A stretch of 64,000 nucleotides of DNA. It comes from Colwellia sp. GTDB lineage: Bacteria > Pseudomonadota > Gammaproteobacteria > Enterobacterales > Alteromonadaceae. The stretch is from assembly GCA_013215385.1 (NCBI GenBank), contig JABSOY010000019.1, positions 1 through 64,000 of the forward strand, given 5' to 3'. Positions 17,851-27,058 of the stretch are shown here, in pieces (within the stretch, counting starts at the first letter, position 1; every line of letters starts with the position of its first letter). The notes under the pieces are model-generated. The model was not told the origin of the DNA. It saw only the letters and a program-made list of their open reading frames with translations, and did no database searches. Both the position numbers and the translations under genes were made by a program.

Positions 17851-20505
17851 ATGAAGGTATTTATTAAGCGAGTATTTATAAGTCTTATGTTTTTAGTTTT
17901 TGCAGGTTGTGATTCAAGTAATGATAAAAGTGAATACTCGCAAACCTACTCCCCTCCTATTTCACAGCAGCAGCTAAACGACTTAGCAAAAAACCTTACC
18001 GTTAAATATCATTTTTTAAGTAATATAGAAATAGACTGCCCAAACTTTAACGGCGAAAAAGTTCTCCATTGCTATGGTGCTGAAATTAATTTTACTGTTA
18101 GTGAGGATATGTTAGTAAATGATTGGCAATTATATTTTTCACAAGTTTATCCTGCTTATGCAAGTCGTTCAACTGAGCTCTCGCTAGAGCATATCAATGG
18201 TGATATTCATCAAATCATACCGACAATAAATTTTTCAGGGTTTCATGCCGGCGAAACAAAAACGCTTAAGTTATGGGTAAAAAGTAGCTTAATTTCTGAA
18301 TCTGAATTAATGCCTAATTACTGGCTAACGGCAGAACACTTAACACCTGCGGTTATCGAAAGCACACGTACCACAATCGATCCCGATACGGGCTTAGAAA
18401 TACAGCCTTATGTTGTTTCATTTGATGATATTAAAAAGCAGATAAAGTCTGCAGCGAATGACATTAACCAATATGCTTCAGCAAAATGGTTATTTCAACA
18501 AAATGAAAAATTAAAAGTGGCTACCGAGCATCTGCCTTTCGCTGTTATTCCTACTCCAAAATCACTAAAAATTATTGATAAAAATAGCCGTATTGATTTA
18601 TCGCTAGGTATTAATGTTCGCTATACCAACATTAATAAAGATGATGTTAGTGCCGCATTTGAACGTTTAGCACTACTGGGTGTACAGCAAAGTGACAAGG
18701 GGATAGTCGTTGATATCTCATTGAAAGAAAAAACTAATAATGTTAGCGGAAGTTATCAGCTGAGCGTAAATAAAACCAAAATAATCATTAACGCTGGCGA
18801 TAAACAGGGAGCCTTTTATGGGGTACAAACCCTAGCAAGTTTGCTCACTTTAGCTGATTTATCTGTACCTATGGTGGAAATTGATGATGCACCACGTTAT
18901 CAATACCGCGGTCAGCATTTAGATGTTGCCCGAAATTTTCATAATAAAAATATGGTGCTGGCGCTTATTCAGCAAATGTCGGCTTATAAACTTAATAAGC
19001 TACATTTACATTTAGCTGAAGATGAAGCTTGGCGCTTGCAGTTGCCAAGCTTTCCAGAGTTAACCGATATTGGTGGTAAGCGCTGTTTAGCAATGGATGA
19101 TAAAAGCTGTATGCAGCCACAACTAGGCGGTGCACAAGCCTCAGATCGTGATGGTTATTATAGCGTTAGCGACTATCAAGAAATTTTAAGGTTTGCTTCA
19201 CGTCATTATGTGCAAGTGATCCCATCATTAGATATGCCAGGGCATTCACGCGCGGCAATTAAGGCGATGGAAGCGCGCTATCAATATTACCTTGAACAAG
19301 AAAATGAAGTCGAAGCCACCCGTTACTTACTCAGTGACTTTAACGACAAAACCCAATATAACTCTATTCAAAACTACAACGACAATACCATTAATATTTG
19401 TATGGAATCGTCATATCGTTTTGTTGATCGTGTTTTAGATGATTTAATTTTAATGCACAAGCAAGCTGAACATCCGTTAGAAATGTATCATATTGGCGCC
19501 GATGAAACGGCCGGAGCATGGTTAAAATCGCCGGTTTGTCAGGCATTAGTTGATGATAAATCAAATAACGTTAACGACATTAACCATCTCGGTGCACATT
19601 TTATTGAACGTGTTTCGCAAATGGTAAATAGTAAAGGTGTTGCTGTTGGAGGCTGGAATGACGGCTTAGGTGAAACACGCGTTGAAAATATGCCGAAAAA
19701 TGTCTACTCCTACATCTGGGGCGCATTACCTTGGGGAGCTCATCAGCAAGTTAGCGAACAAGCAAGAAGAGGTTGGAACGTGGTGTTATCAATTCCTGAT
19801 GTTCTCTATTTTGACTTCCCCTATGAAATTGACCCAAAAGAGCGTGGTTACCATTGGGCTTCAAGACGGGTAAACAGTCGCAGTATATTTAACTTCATGC
19901 CTGATAATTTACCTATTCACGCTGAGTTCAGGCTCGATACCTTAGGGCAAACATTCACCATAGACGATCGACTGAAAAAAGATGAAAGCGGTGAAATTAC
20001 TCATCAACCCTTACCTGAAAATTATCAAGTACTCGGTATTCAAGGGCAATTATGGAGTGAAACAGTTCGCAGTGAGCAACAAGCCGAATATATGATTTAT
20101 CCGCGTTTATTAGCATTGGCAGAACGTGCTTGGCATAAACCTAATTGGCAAGTGCCTTATAATTATCTAGGTGCGAAGTATGATGAAAATAGTGGTGTTT
20201 TTGATGAAAATCGACAACGGCAACGAGACAAACAATGGCAAAACTTTTCGAATACTATCGCACAAAAAGAATTAATAAAATTAGACAAACAGAATGTTTT
20301 TTATCGAATACCAACGGTAGGCGCTGAAATAATTGCTGGCAAGTTGCATCTTAATAATTCATTGTTAGGTTTACCGATGCAATATCGACAAAGCAATGGC
20401 CAATGGCAAAAATATCAACAACCCGTTGCAGTGACACTACCTGTCGACATTAGAGCCCAAACAGCAAATTTACAACGCTCAGGCCGAACCACTATAGTGC
20501 ACTAG
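17851..20505 (+). CDS. beta-N-acetylhexosaminidase (chitobiase), GH20 lipoprotein
   Basis: An 884-aa lipoprotein (lipobox FAGC, Cys20) of the bacterial chitobiase type, which removes terminal GlcNAc from chitobiose and chitin oligomers. Domain order: CHB_HEX carbohydrate-binding domain (about 35-180), GH20b domain (about 225-335), GH20 TIM barrel (about 338-760) and a C-terminal beta domain. The barrel has HLAEDEAWR and the catalytic pair Asp551-Glu552 in HIGADETAGAW, where the Asp orients the substrate acetamido group. Membrane attachment places it in the periplasm or on the outer membrane. It is separate from the PepSY gene (67 bp) and ends at a strong convergent hairpin. Confidence 0.93.
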   Translation: MKVFIKRVFISLMFLVFAGCDSSNDKSEYSQTYSPPISQQQLNDLAKNLTVKYHFLSNIEIDCPNFNGEKVLHCYGAEINFTVSEDMLVNDWQLYFSQVYPAYASRSTELSLEHINGDIHQIIPTINFSGFHAGETKTLKLWVKSSLISESELMPNYWLTAEHLTPAVIESTRTTIDPDTGLEIQPYVVSFDDIKKQIKSAANDINQYASAKWLFQQNEKLKVATEHLPFAVIPTPKSLKIIDKNSRIDLSLGINVRYTNINKDDVSAAFERLALLGVQQSDKGIVVDISLKEKTNNVSGSYQLSVNKTKIIINAGDKQGAFYGVQTLASLLTLADLSVPMVEIDDAPRYQYRGQHLDVARNFHNKNMVLALIQQMSAYKLNKLHLHLAEDEAWRLQLPSFPELTDIGGKRCLAMDDKSCMQPQLGGAQASDRDGYYSVSDYQEILRFASRHYVQVIPSLDMPGHSRAAIKAMEARYQYYLEQENEVEATRYLLSDFNDKTQYNSIQNYNDNTINICMESSYRFVDRVLDDLILMHKQAEHPLEMYHIGADETAGAWLKSPVCQALVDDKSNNVNDINHLGAHFIERVSQMVNSKGVAVGGWNDGLGETRVENMPKNVYSYIWGALPWGAHQQVSEQARRGWNVVLSIPDVLYFDFPYEIDPKERGYHWASRRVNSRSIFNFMPDNLPIHAEFRLDTLGQTFTIDDRLKKDESGEITHQPLPENYQVLGIQGQLWSETVRSEQQAEYMIYPRLLALAERAWHKPNWQVPYNYLGAKYDENSGVFDENRQRQRDKQWQNFSNTIAQKELIKLDKQNVFYRIPTVGAEIIAGKLHLNNSLLGLPMQYRQSNGQWQKYQQPVAVTLPVDIRAQTANLQRSGRTTIVH

Positions 20506-20518
20506 TTATTACAACGTT

Positions 20519-20552
20519 AGCAGTAGGTTGAACTTTTAAATAACCTACTGCT
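20519..20552. terminator. convergent hairpin terminator
   Basis: An 11-bp perfect stem, AGCAGTAGGTT with AACCTACTGCT, separates the converging hexosaminidase and TlpA-like genes. It probably serves both strands, though its T runs are short. Confidence 0.65.
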
Positions 20553-21059
20553 TTAATTCTTTTGATTAAGTAAAGCTTTTATTTCTTGCTCATAATGTGA
20601 GGATTTACTTTTGGAAAAACCAACATGCGTTGCTACCATTTTCCCCGAACGGTCTATCAAATAACTGCTGGGCATGCCTTTTAACTTAAATTTACGGGCA
20701 ACCTTTCCTTTAGGATCATAAAAAACAGTAAAATTAGCCGGTATTTCGTTAAGAAATTCTTCCGCTAATGACTTCTGATTGTCAACATTAACACTAATAA
20801 CCACCAAGCCTTGTTGCTGATATTGCTGCTGTATATCGTTCATCCACGGAAATGATTTACGGCAGGGACCACACCACGAAGCCCAAAAATCGAGATAAAT
20901 CACTTTACCTTTATGGGAAGCTATCAAGCTGTCAAAGCTTTGAAGGCTTGTCTCATTACTTTTTTCGTTAGCAAAAGTAGCAGGAATAAAACTTATGCAT
21001 GAAAATAAAACAAGTGAAACTAAAACGTTTTTAAGGCTGCTCATCATATTGTTGTTCAT
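20553..21059 (-). CDS. TlpA/ResA-like thioredoxin-family protein
   Basis: A 168-aa exported thiol-disulfide protein. A signal peptide covers about residues 8-30 and the thioredoxin fold carries the active site FWASWCGPCRKSFP (Cys63, Cys66), with the cis-Pro loop in GMPSSYLIDR. The family reduces or isomerises disulfides in the periplasm, for example in cytochrome c maturation, but no partner gene is adjacent. It is monocistronic on the minus strand. Confidence 0.88.
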   Translation of the reverse strand: MNNNMMSSLKNVLVSLVLFSCISFIPATFANEKSNETSLQSFDSLIASHKGKVIYLDFWASWCGPCRKSFPWMNDIQQQYQQQGLVVISVNVDNQKSLAEEFLNEIPANFTVFYDPKGKVARKFKLKGMPSSYLIDRSGKMVATHVGFSKSKSSHYEQEIKALLNQKN

Positions 21060-21282
21060 ATAAAATTTATATTATTAGAACATGACGGCTTATTTTTTAG
21101 AAGGTCTTTAGATGTTCTTTGTTAGGTAGAGTCAATAAAAATGGTATGAGAAACCAATAGAAATATCAGTAATAAGGAACGATGACATCAATGCGCTATT
21201 GCTAGCACTTAGTTTTGACCTTAAGTTTATTGCACGTTTCAAAGAAAGTCCTTAGTGGCGGCGGTAAGCTATTTTTGCCAAA

Positions 21283-21564
21283 GTGATGAAAACCACCAGT
21301 AGAACTGGCTTACTTTTTTCATCTGACCATAGCTTATTTTCAGTAAACCAAGCGATAGCGGCTAATATAATGTTATTGCTCGATCTGCTCATTAATATGG
21401 GAGTAGGGGCGTCTTTTTCTACAGCTCCTATCCTTGCTACATTACTTTTCCTTTTGGCTGGATTGCCGCCAGGGTTTTATAATGCGAATAAATTACAGGT
21501 TAATGCTGTAACAATAAATGAACAAATTGGCTTAGTTATGAACAGAAACTATTGGTTTATCTAG
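21283..21564 (+). CDS. possible small membrane protein
   Basis: A 93-aa frame with two hydrophobic stretches (about 27-42 and 46-64). No family is recognised and no clear ribosome site precedes it. It could be a chance frame or a gene remnant; the nearest genes are 220 bp upstream (minus strand) and 63 bp downstream. Confidence 0.3.
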   Translation: MMKTTSRTGLLFSSDHSLFSVNQAIAANIMLLLDLLINMGVGASFSTAPILATLLFLLAGLPPGFYNANKLQVNAVTINEQIGLVMNRNYWFI

Positions 21565-21626
21565 TATTCGCACTGGTAGGTATAAGATAAAGTGGCTAGA
21601 CAAATTAATAAAAAAGTGAAGCACTT

Positions 21627-22232
21627 ATGTCTTGGATCAAACATATTCCCTATGAAGAAGCGCAAGGAAAACTCTTAAAACTTTATAATCGGGTCAAAGG
21701 CCCTGATAATAATGTTGATAACATTATGCTAGCCCATAGTTTGCGCCCTCACTCTATGGAAGGGCATATGGCACTCTATAAAAATGTTTTGCATCATACG
21801 GGCAACTCTATAGATAAATGGTTTTTAGAAGCTATTGGCGTTTATACCAGCATGAAAAATCAATGTCATTATTGTGTCGAACATCACTTTTCTGGCATGG
21901 CTCGTTTATTAGCAGATCAGCAACTTGCCAATAACATGCGTACAGCACTAGCATGTGAAACATTTACTGATGCTTTTGATGAAAAACAAGCTGCGGCTTT
22001 AGTTTATGCTAATAAACTTACGGCGAATGTGGTTGCCATGGAACGCGCTGATGTTGTGCAACTATCCGATTGCGGTTGGAGCGACGGTGAAATATTAGAA
22101 ATAAACCAAGTTGTTGCATATTTTAATTATGCTAATAGAACGGTATTAGGTTTAGGCATATATACTGATGGTGACATTATTGGTCTGTCGCCAAATAATT
22201 CAGATGATCCCAATAACTGGAATCATGCATAA
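21627..22232 (+). CDS. carboxymuconolactone decarboxylase-family (AhpD-like) protein
   Basis: A 201-aa all-helical protein of the CMD/peroxidase-related family. The redox-type motif NQCHYCVEHH (Cys80, Cys83, His87) is intact, as in AhpD where it carries alkyl-hydroperoxidase activity. The N-terminal SWIKHIPYEEAQGKLLKLY is typical of the uncharacterised peroxidase-related subgroup. It ends before a clear terminator and is probably cytoplasmic. Real substrate unknown. Confidence 0.85.
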   Translation: MSWIKHIPYEEAQGKLLKLYNRVKGPDNNVDNIMLAHSLRPHSMEGHMALYKNVLHHTGNSIDKWFLEAIGVYTSMKNQCHYCVEHHFSGMARLLADQQLANNMRTALACETFTDAFDEKQAAALVYANKLTANVVAMERADVVQLSDCGWSDGEILEINQVVAYFNYANRTVLGLGIYTDGDIIGLSPNNSDDPNNWNHA

Positions 22233-22318
22233 CATTTTATTGAGCCCGCTTGCTTATGATGACCAGAGCTTGAACATTAAAATACTAACAGCTTGTCGCT
22301 TTACTCAATAAATTAAGC

Positions 22319-22347
22319 AAAAACGTCGCTATTGTGCGGCGTTTTTT
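22319..22347 (+). terminator. intrinsic terminator
   Basis: AAAACGTCGC pairs with GCGGCGTTTT (one G-T pair) around a 6-base loop and is followed by six T. It is 87 bp after the AhpD-like gene. Confidence 0.82.
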
Positions 22348-22394
22348 ACTGTATAGCTCCCCTATAAAGCGTTTATACTAGTGTTACCTCTTCA

Positions 22395-22907
22395 ATGCTG
22401 AATACACTTATTATGCTACGACCTTCATACTTAACTTCATCGTTACTGCTAACCTGTTTGTTATTATCTGTTCCTATTACCGCTACCGTTCATGAAAAAA
22501 CAGCCGAACAGCTTGAACACGACAAATGGCTAAAATTACGTTTTAGTGAGCAACATAAAAAGCTGATCCCAATAGTGGCAGTAGCGGATATATTTTTTGC
22601 CTGTGATAAAGCTAAAAATAGCGGCACTGCCAATTATAAAGTGATTGAACTTGTTGAGAATATGGACCGTAATCTACTCGCTGATAAATTATCAACATGT
22701 TTAGCAGGTGAAAGCATGCAGTCAGACATCGCCTTAAATTATGGCTTGTATGGCTGTTTTTACGAACAGTTAGATCATTTATCTAAAGGTAAAAAATTAG
22801 AAAAAATGCGAGTAGTCACTGTTAGTATTTCTTCATTAAGCCGGGAAGATAGACAAAAAAGTTTTTCACGATGTGTTACCGATCAATCGATTAGTTATTT
22901 AAAGTAA
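22395..22907 (+). CDS. hypothetical exported protein, four-cysteine
   Basis: A 170-aa protein with a signal peptide (about 14-31). An ATG at 22413 (codon 7) is an equally good start. The mature part has cysteines in FFACDKA, STCLAGE, YGCFYEQ and SRCVTDQ that could make two periplasmic disulfides. No family recognised. It stands alone between a plus-strand terminator and the minus-strand PEGA/SUMF1 gene, which converges on it. Confidence 0.7.
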   Translation: MLNTLIMLRPSYLTSSLLLTCLLLSVPITATVHEKTAEQLEHDKWLKLRFSEQHKKLIPIVAVADIFFACDKAKNSGTANYKVIELVENMDRNLLADKLSTCLAGESMQSDIALNYGLYGCFYEQLDHLSKGKKLEKMRVVTVSISSLSREDRQKSFSRCVTDQSISYLK

Positions 22908-22985
22908 GCAATTTATTGAATATAAAGAGTCAATAGATGCGATGCTAATAATAAAGGTTGCAGTGAAATAGGTGATTTTTCCATA

Positions 22986-23010
22986 AAAAAAGGAGCAATT
23001 AAGCTCCTTT
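22986..23010 (-). terminator. intrinsic terminator of the PEGA/SUMF1 gene
   Basis: On the minus strand AAAGGAGC, a 6-base loop and GCTCCTTT form an 8-bp stem followed by six T. It lies 22 bp after the stop of the minus-strand gene. Confidence 0.82.
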
Positions 23011-23031
23011 ATTAAAATAGTTTATTAACGT

Positions 23032-24936
23032 TTAATTTTCACGTAATGCTCTAAAACCTAAATAGTTAGAACGAAAACCAGAAGACAACTCTAAACGAAC
23101 TGACGTTCTAGCCAGTTTAGGTGCGAAATTCCAAGCGCCACCACGAGCAACAACCTTGTCGCCATTGGTTAATTCCCAGACATTACCTACAGTATCAAAT
23201 AAACCTAATTTGTTTGCTCTAAATGATTTTACCGGAGCTGTACTGCGGTTCGACCATTTACTGCCACAATATGCACAATTCGCCTTGCCATTGCCAATAT
23301 CATCACCCCACCAGTAATTTTCTACACTACCGGCGCGTGCAACATATTCCCACTCCATTTCGTTAGGTAAACGGTAATTGCGCTCAGTTTGTTTTGATAA
23401 CCATGAAAGGTAAGTTTTACTATCTTTATCGCTAACACATACTACCGGGTGGTCGTCTGCTTGGCTAAAACCCGGATTACGCCAGTTTAATACACTGTTG
23501 TATTTTGGCTCACCGTCGACAAATGCGGCACAACCGTTTTCACTTTCAGCTTCAGTAACATAGCTTGTTTCTTTAACAAAATGTTTGAAGTCACCGACCG
23601 TTATTTGATTTTGGCCAATGGCAAAAGCTTTCAATATTTGCTGACCATGGGCCGGTTTTTCATTACTTAGACCAGCGCCTATCATATCGCCCATTTGAAA
23701 TCTGCCAGCAGGAACACCAATAAGTTCAGGGCCTAATTCGTCGCCTGGAAGAATATCTTGAATTTTTTCACCATTAGCAAAATTTATTGGAGCTTTTACT
23801 AATTCCGCTTTTATCAAAGTGTTTTTTGCTAAACGAATTTTCTGTTGATAATCGCTGTAGCCAGGTTTAGTGACACTAATATCATGATGACCAGCAGATA
23901 ACATGACGTTAAGCTTGGTTGAACCATAACTTACACCATCAATAAAAACTTCATCATCGTATTGATCTGAACGGACCGTTAATTCATACAGTAAAGTATC
24001 GTCGTTTAAGCCAGTCGCTTGCTCAGAATTTGCATCTTCATTAACAACAGAAGTTGCTGGTTGACCTTCTTGATAACCACAATAACGCGCTGAAAGATTT
24101 AATAAGGTACAGGCTTCATTATTAGGTAGAGAACCCTGCATTTCTACGGTAATCGTTGTGCCGTAGTTACCTTGACCACTAAACTCACCAGCTTTAACTT
24201 TATGCTTAACTAAACGTACTTGTGCTGCAGAATCTTTTTTATACTGATTGATAAGGTTTGATTCAGTTGCGGTATTAAATAATTTATCTAAAAATATTTT
24301 TGACGCTTTTTGTTTGGCTAGGCGATTACCGCGAGTAATACATTTGTTCAGGGTTTCTTGCGTATCACATGTTACCACTTGATAAACTTCTAACTCATCT
24401 TGCTTTTCAAATTCATCACGGAGACGTTTAACACGAGCAATACGAATTTCTTCAATTAAACCTTCACGAGCATTTGCCAGTGTAAAACGGTCAATATTTG
24501 CTTGTGCTAATTCAGTCTTTTCGTCAGACAAGTTAGTGACACTGGCTTTTATAGCATCTTTGTTTTGTTTTTGGTTGATAATCGCTTGACGATAATCATT
24601 TTGAGCTTGGGCAATATCTTGCTCTGGATTATCTACCATTGCTTCATATTGCTCATTCATATTGAGCAAAGCTTCTTGGCGAAGTGTCGTTAGTGTTTTT
24701 CCTTGGGCGCGTAAATCATTTAAGCGCTCTTGTTCACCAGCGATTTGTGCATTTAAATCATTTAAAGAAGTGATGAAAGCACTGTACTGGGCTTCTTTAC
24801 TACTTAATTCAATTTCTAAACTTTCAACGGTTGTGTTTTTGTATGGAGTATTCTCAAAAGCATGAGTATATGAACTCATTGAAAGACAACTTATAGTCAG
24901 AGCGAGTAAAGCCAAGCGCATGTTTAATATTCCCAA
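23032..24936 (-). CDS. PEGA and SUMF1 (formylglycine-generating-enzyme-like) domain protein
   Basis: A 634-aa exported protein: signal peptide (1-26), coiled-coil region (about 35-180), a PEGA beta domain (about 310-385, FIDGVSYGSTKLNVMLSAGHHDISV) and a C-terminal SUMF1 fold (about 395-634) with PAGRFQMG, RLPNEMEWEYVARAG, LGLFDTVGNVWEL and ARGGAWNF. The copper-binding Cys pair of true FGE, expected shortly after GG-W near the end, is absent. The visible NCAYCG cysteines are the common bacterial accessory pair. A structural or ligand-binding role at the envelope is therefore likelier than sulfatase activation. It is a single-gene unit with its own terminator. Confidence 0.83.
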   Translation of the reverse strand: MGILNMRLALLALTISCLSMSSYTHAFENTPYKNTTVESLEIELSSKEAQYSAFITSLNDLNAQIAGEQERLNDLRAQGKTLTTLRQEALLNMNEQYEAMVDNPEQDIAQAQNDYRQAIINQKQNKDAIKASVTNLSDEKTELAQANIDRFTLANAREGLIEEIRIARVKRLRDEFEKQDELEVYQVVTCDTQETLNKCITRGNRLAKQKASKIFLDKLFNTATESNLINQYKKDSAAQVRLVKHKVKAGEFSGQGNYGTTITVEMQGSLPNNEACTLLNLSARYCGYQEGQPATSVVNEDANSEQATGLNDDTLLYELTVRSDQYDDEVFIDGVSYGSTKLNVMLSAGHHDISVTKPGYSDYQQKIRLAKNTLIKAELVKAPINFANGEKIQDILPGDELGPELIGVPAGRFQMGDMIGAGLSNEKPAHGQQILKAFAIGQNQITVGDFKHFVKETSYVTEAESENGCAAFVDGEPKYNSVLNWRNPGFSQADDHPVVCVSDKDSKTYLSWLSKQTERNYRLPNEMEWEYVARAGSVENYWWGDDIGNGKANCAYCGSKWSNRSTAPVKSFRANKLGLFDTVGNVWELTNGDKVVARGGAWNFAPKLARTSVRLELSSGFRSNYLGFRALREN

Positions 24937-25104
24937 AGGATAGAAGTTAATCGCAAAATCAATATTTTAATTAATGAAAGTATTGATATTCGCAGATTTA
25001 TTTCAATTTATCATTGATATAGTTTTAATTGATTCATCATATTTGCTCAAGGGCTAAATCGCAAGTGATAAACTGGATTTCCTATTGAATTATCATCTTT
25101 AAAA

Positions 25105-26007
25105 TTAATTATTCAACAAATTAGCGGGTGAAAACTGGTCGGTCAGTAACTTAGTTTTTTCTGGCCAGTCTTGGTCTATACGGGTTGATGTCATTTGCTT
25201 GCTGATTTTAGACAGGTTTACCGAAAAAGGGATTAACCTGTCGTGTAATTTTTTAGCACGTAGAGCAATAACTTCTGCGCTAGGTAACTCGCCTTTAGCG
25301 GTTAAAATAATACGATTACTGTTTTTATAATTACGGACATTGTAAAAGTCTCCAAACACTTCCTTGTAGGTTGCTGATTCATGAGCATATAGTTTACTTA
25401 CCGAAAAAGTATTCGCACTTAAAATTCCGTTCGGGGTGAGTATGCTTTTTGCTTCTTGTAAAAACTCTTTAGTTAACAAATGCTCAGGAATATAATCGCC
25501 GTTAAAAGCGTCAAGAATTATCCAGTCGTACTGTTGTTTTTTTATCACGGCACGTTTGATAAAAATTCTACCGTCTTGCACTACTGAAGAAACGCGTTGA
25601 TTTTCAAAAAAACCAAAATATTGACGAGCGACTTTAATAACCGCAGGGTCAATTTCAACATTGGTTATAGTCGTTTCAGGGTAAATTTGTTGCAAAGTGT
25701 TCGACATTGTTCCGCCGCCCAAACCAATAATCAAAATGCTCTTGGGATCATCTACCAGTAATAACCCTGAGAAAAGTAGCTTGGTATAATTAAAAACTAA
25801 CTTCTGAGGGGCGCTTTTATATAAGCAGCTCTGGTTGGTTTTATTGGTTTTAACATTAAATTTTAAACAGCGTAAGTCGTCTTGGTCTTCAACTAAAATG
25901 TTGCGGTATAAAGAGCGTTCTTGATGAATAACTTCTGCTGAAATACTTTTTACAATAAGTACGTTCACTAGAAAAATAGTTGAAATTACTATATATATTT
26001 TATTCAT
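25105..26007 (-). CDS. spermidine-synthase-like methyltransferase-fold protein
   Basis: A 300-aa protein with an N-terminal hydrophobic segment (about 7-24) and a spermidine/spermine synthase-like Rossmann fold: ILIIGLGGGTMSNTL, NVEIDPAVIKVARQYFG and DGRIFI, then DAFNGDYIPEHLLTKEF. The nucleotide-binding half is intact, but the catalytic motif differs from the DSSDP of true SpeE, as in the 'fused MFS/spermidine synthase' group. It overlaps the preceding membrane-protein gene by 8 bp. The two together match one fused protein in other bacteria. Substrate not known. Confidence 0.8.
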   Translation of the reverse strand: MNKIYIVISTIFLVNVLIVKSISAEVIHQERSLYRNILVEDQDDLRCLKFNVKTNKTNQSCLYKSAPQKLVFNYTKLLFSGLLLVDDPKSILIIGLGGGTMSNTLQQIYPETTITNVEIDPAVIKVARQYFGFFENQRVSSVVQDGRIFIKRAVIKKQQYDWIILDAFNGDYIPEHLLTKEFLQEAKSILTPNGILSANTFSVSKLYAHESATYKEVFGDFYNVRNYKNSNRIILTAKGELPSAEVIALRAKKLHDRLIPFSVNLSKISKQMTSTRIDQDWPEKTKLLTDQFSPANLLNN

Positions 26008-26662
26008 TAACAGTATCTACCGTATGGATGTTAAATGATTTTATTGATTTATTTAGAATTATCGCAATAACACCTAACACTGCTAACACGGCACTAAAAA
26101 CAATAATAATGTTGTTTACTTCAAAAAATAATACCAAATAGAATGAGGTAATAATTGTACCTAAGGCGCTACCCAGTGTGGAAACGAAATAGAGTTTTCC
26201 GGCCACTTGGCCACTTTTATCTTTGTCGGTTACCAATAATCGCACGGAGTAAGGGGATATCATGCCTAAAATAATGGTGGGAATAAAAAATAATGCGCCA
26301 CAGGCAAGTAATGAACCGTAGCGGGAGTCTTCAACATTAAGGAAGATAACTTCCATAATGTCTGTTGACCAAAAGGCGACGGGTAAAATGGTGATACCAG
26401 CAAATAGAAAAATAATGCCGTAGCGTTTTAATGAAGGGTTATGTGTAGAAAGTTTACCGCCCGCAAGGTAGCCAAACGATAAGCTCAACATAAAGACGGT
26501 AATAATACTGCCCCAAATATGCACACTACTACCAAAGAATGGCGCAAGAATTCTGCCACCCAGTAATTCAATGCCCATAATGCAAAAGCCACTACAGAAA
26601 GCGAGTAAGTAGATGAAAGGGTTTTGTCGAGAGTCTGTATCGATTTTTTTAGAGTTAGTCAT
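26000..26662 (-). CDS. MFS-like membrane half of a spermidine-synthase system
   Basis: A 220-aa protein with about six membrane helices; motif GFCIMGIELLGGRILAPFFGSSVHIWGSII is the typical start of the membrane part of fused MFS/spermidine synthases. It overlaps the synthase-like gene by 8 bp, so both are co-translated and probably act as one complex at the inner membrane. Whether it exports the product is unknown. Confidence 0.8.
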   Translation of the reverse strand: MTNSKKIDTDSRQNPFIYLLAFCSGFCIMGIELLGGRILAPFFGSSVHIWGSIITVFMLSLSFGYLAGGKLSTHNPSLKRYGIIFLFAGITILPVAFWSTDIMEVIFLNVEDSRYGSLLACGALFFIPTIILGMISPYSVRLLVTDKDKSGQVAGKLYFVSTLGSALGTIITSFYLVLFFEVNNIIIVFSAVLAVLGVIAIILNKSIKSFNIHTVDTVNE

Positions 26663-26757
26663 ATAAGCGGTATTAAAATCAAATGGATAAACATCATAAC
26701 CTCACACCACTATAAGACGCTAGTTTAAATATATAAATTTTCTGTAAGCATTTATTG

Positions 26758-26994
26758 TTAAGTTTTACTTATTGGCTTGATATCAAAATTCATTTTGTTT
26801 TTATTGAGAATTCTAATACCTGTATTTTTCTTTTTATCGACAAGTGTAATGCTTAGTTCATTTTTCTGTTTGTTTTCTCTCTCTGAAACCCATATTAATT
26901 CTGGGGCAGCTAAGGGAGTAACTGTGTTTTCTACGGCCAGTTCATTAGGCGTCGTAGCAGAAATTACCATTGTAAATAATTCTAAAATATTCAT
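26758..26994 (-). CDS. small hypothetical protein downstream of the CadC-like regulator
   Basis: A 78-aa frame, with a good ribosome site AAAGAGAG 5 bp before the ATG, starting 64 bp after the regulator stop on the same strand. The sequence is polar and lysine-rich in its second half, with a weakly hydrophobic start. No family recognised. A frame on the opposite strand covers the same bases, but without a ribosome site. Probably real but unproven. Confidence 0.5.
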   Translation of the reverse strand: MNILELFTMVISATTPNELAVENTVTPLAAPELIWVSERENKQKNELSITLVDKKKNTGIRILNKNKMNFDIKPISKT

Positions 26995-27058
26995 GTTATC
27001 TCTCTTTAGTTATGGCGTTATTAGTTGCCATAGACATTAAAAAAATCAATGGAATAAT

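Noticed and set aside
26777-27040. 87-aa plus-strand frame with a hydrophobic start
   Set aside because: Antisense to the 78-aa frame that has a good ribosome site, and antisense hydrophobic stretches are common in such AT-rich DNA.
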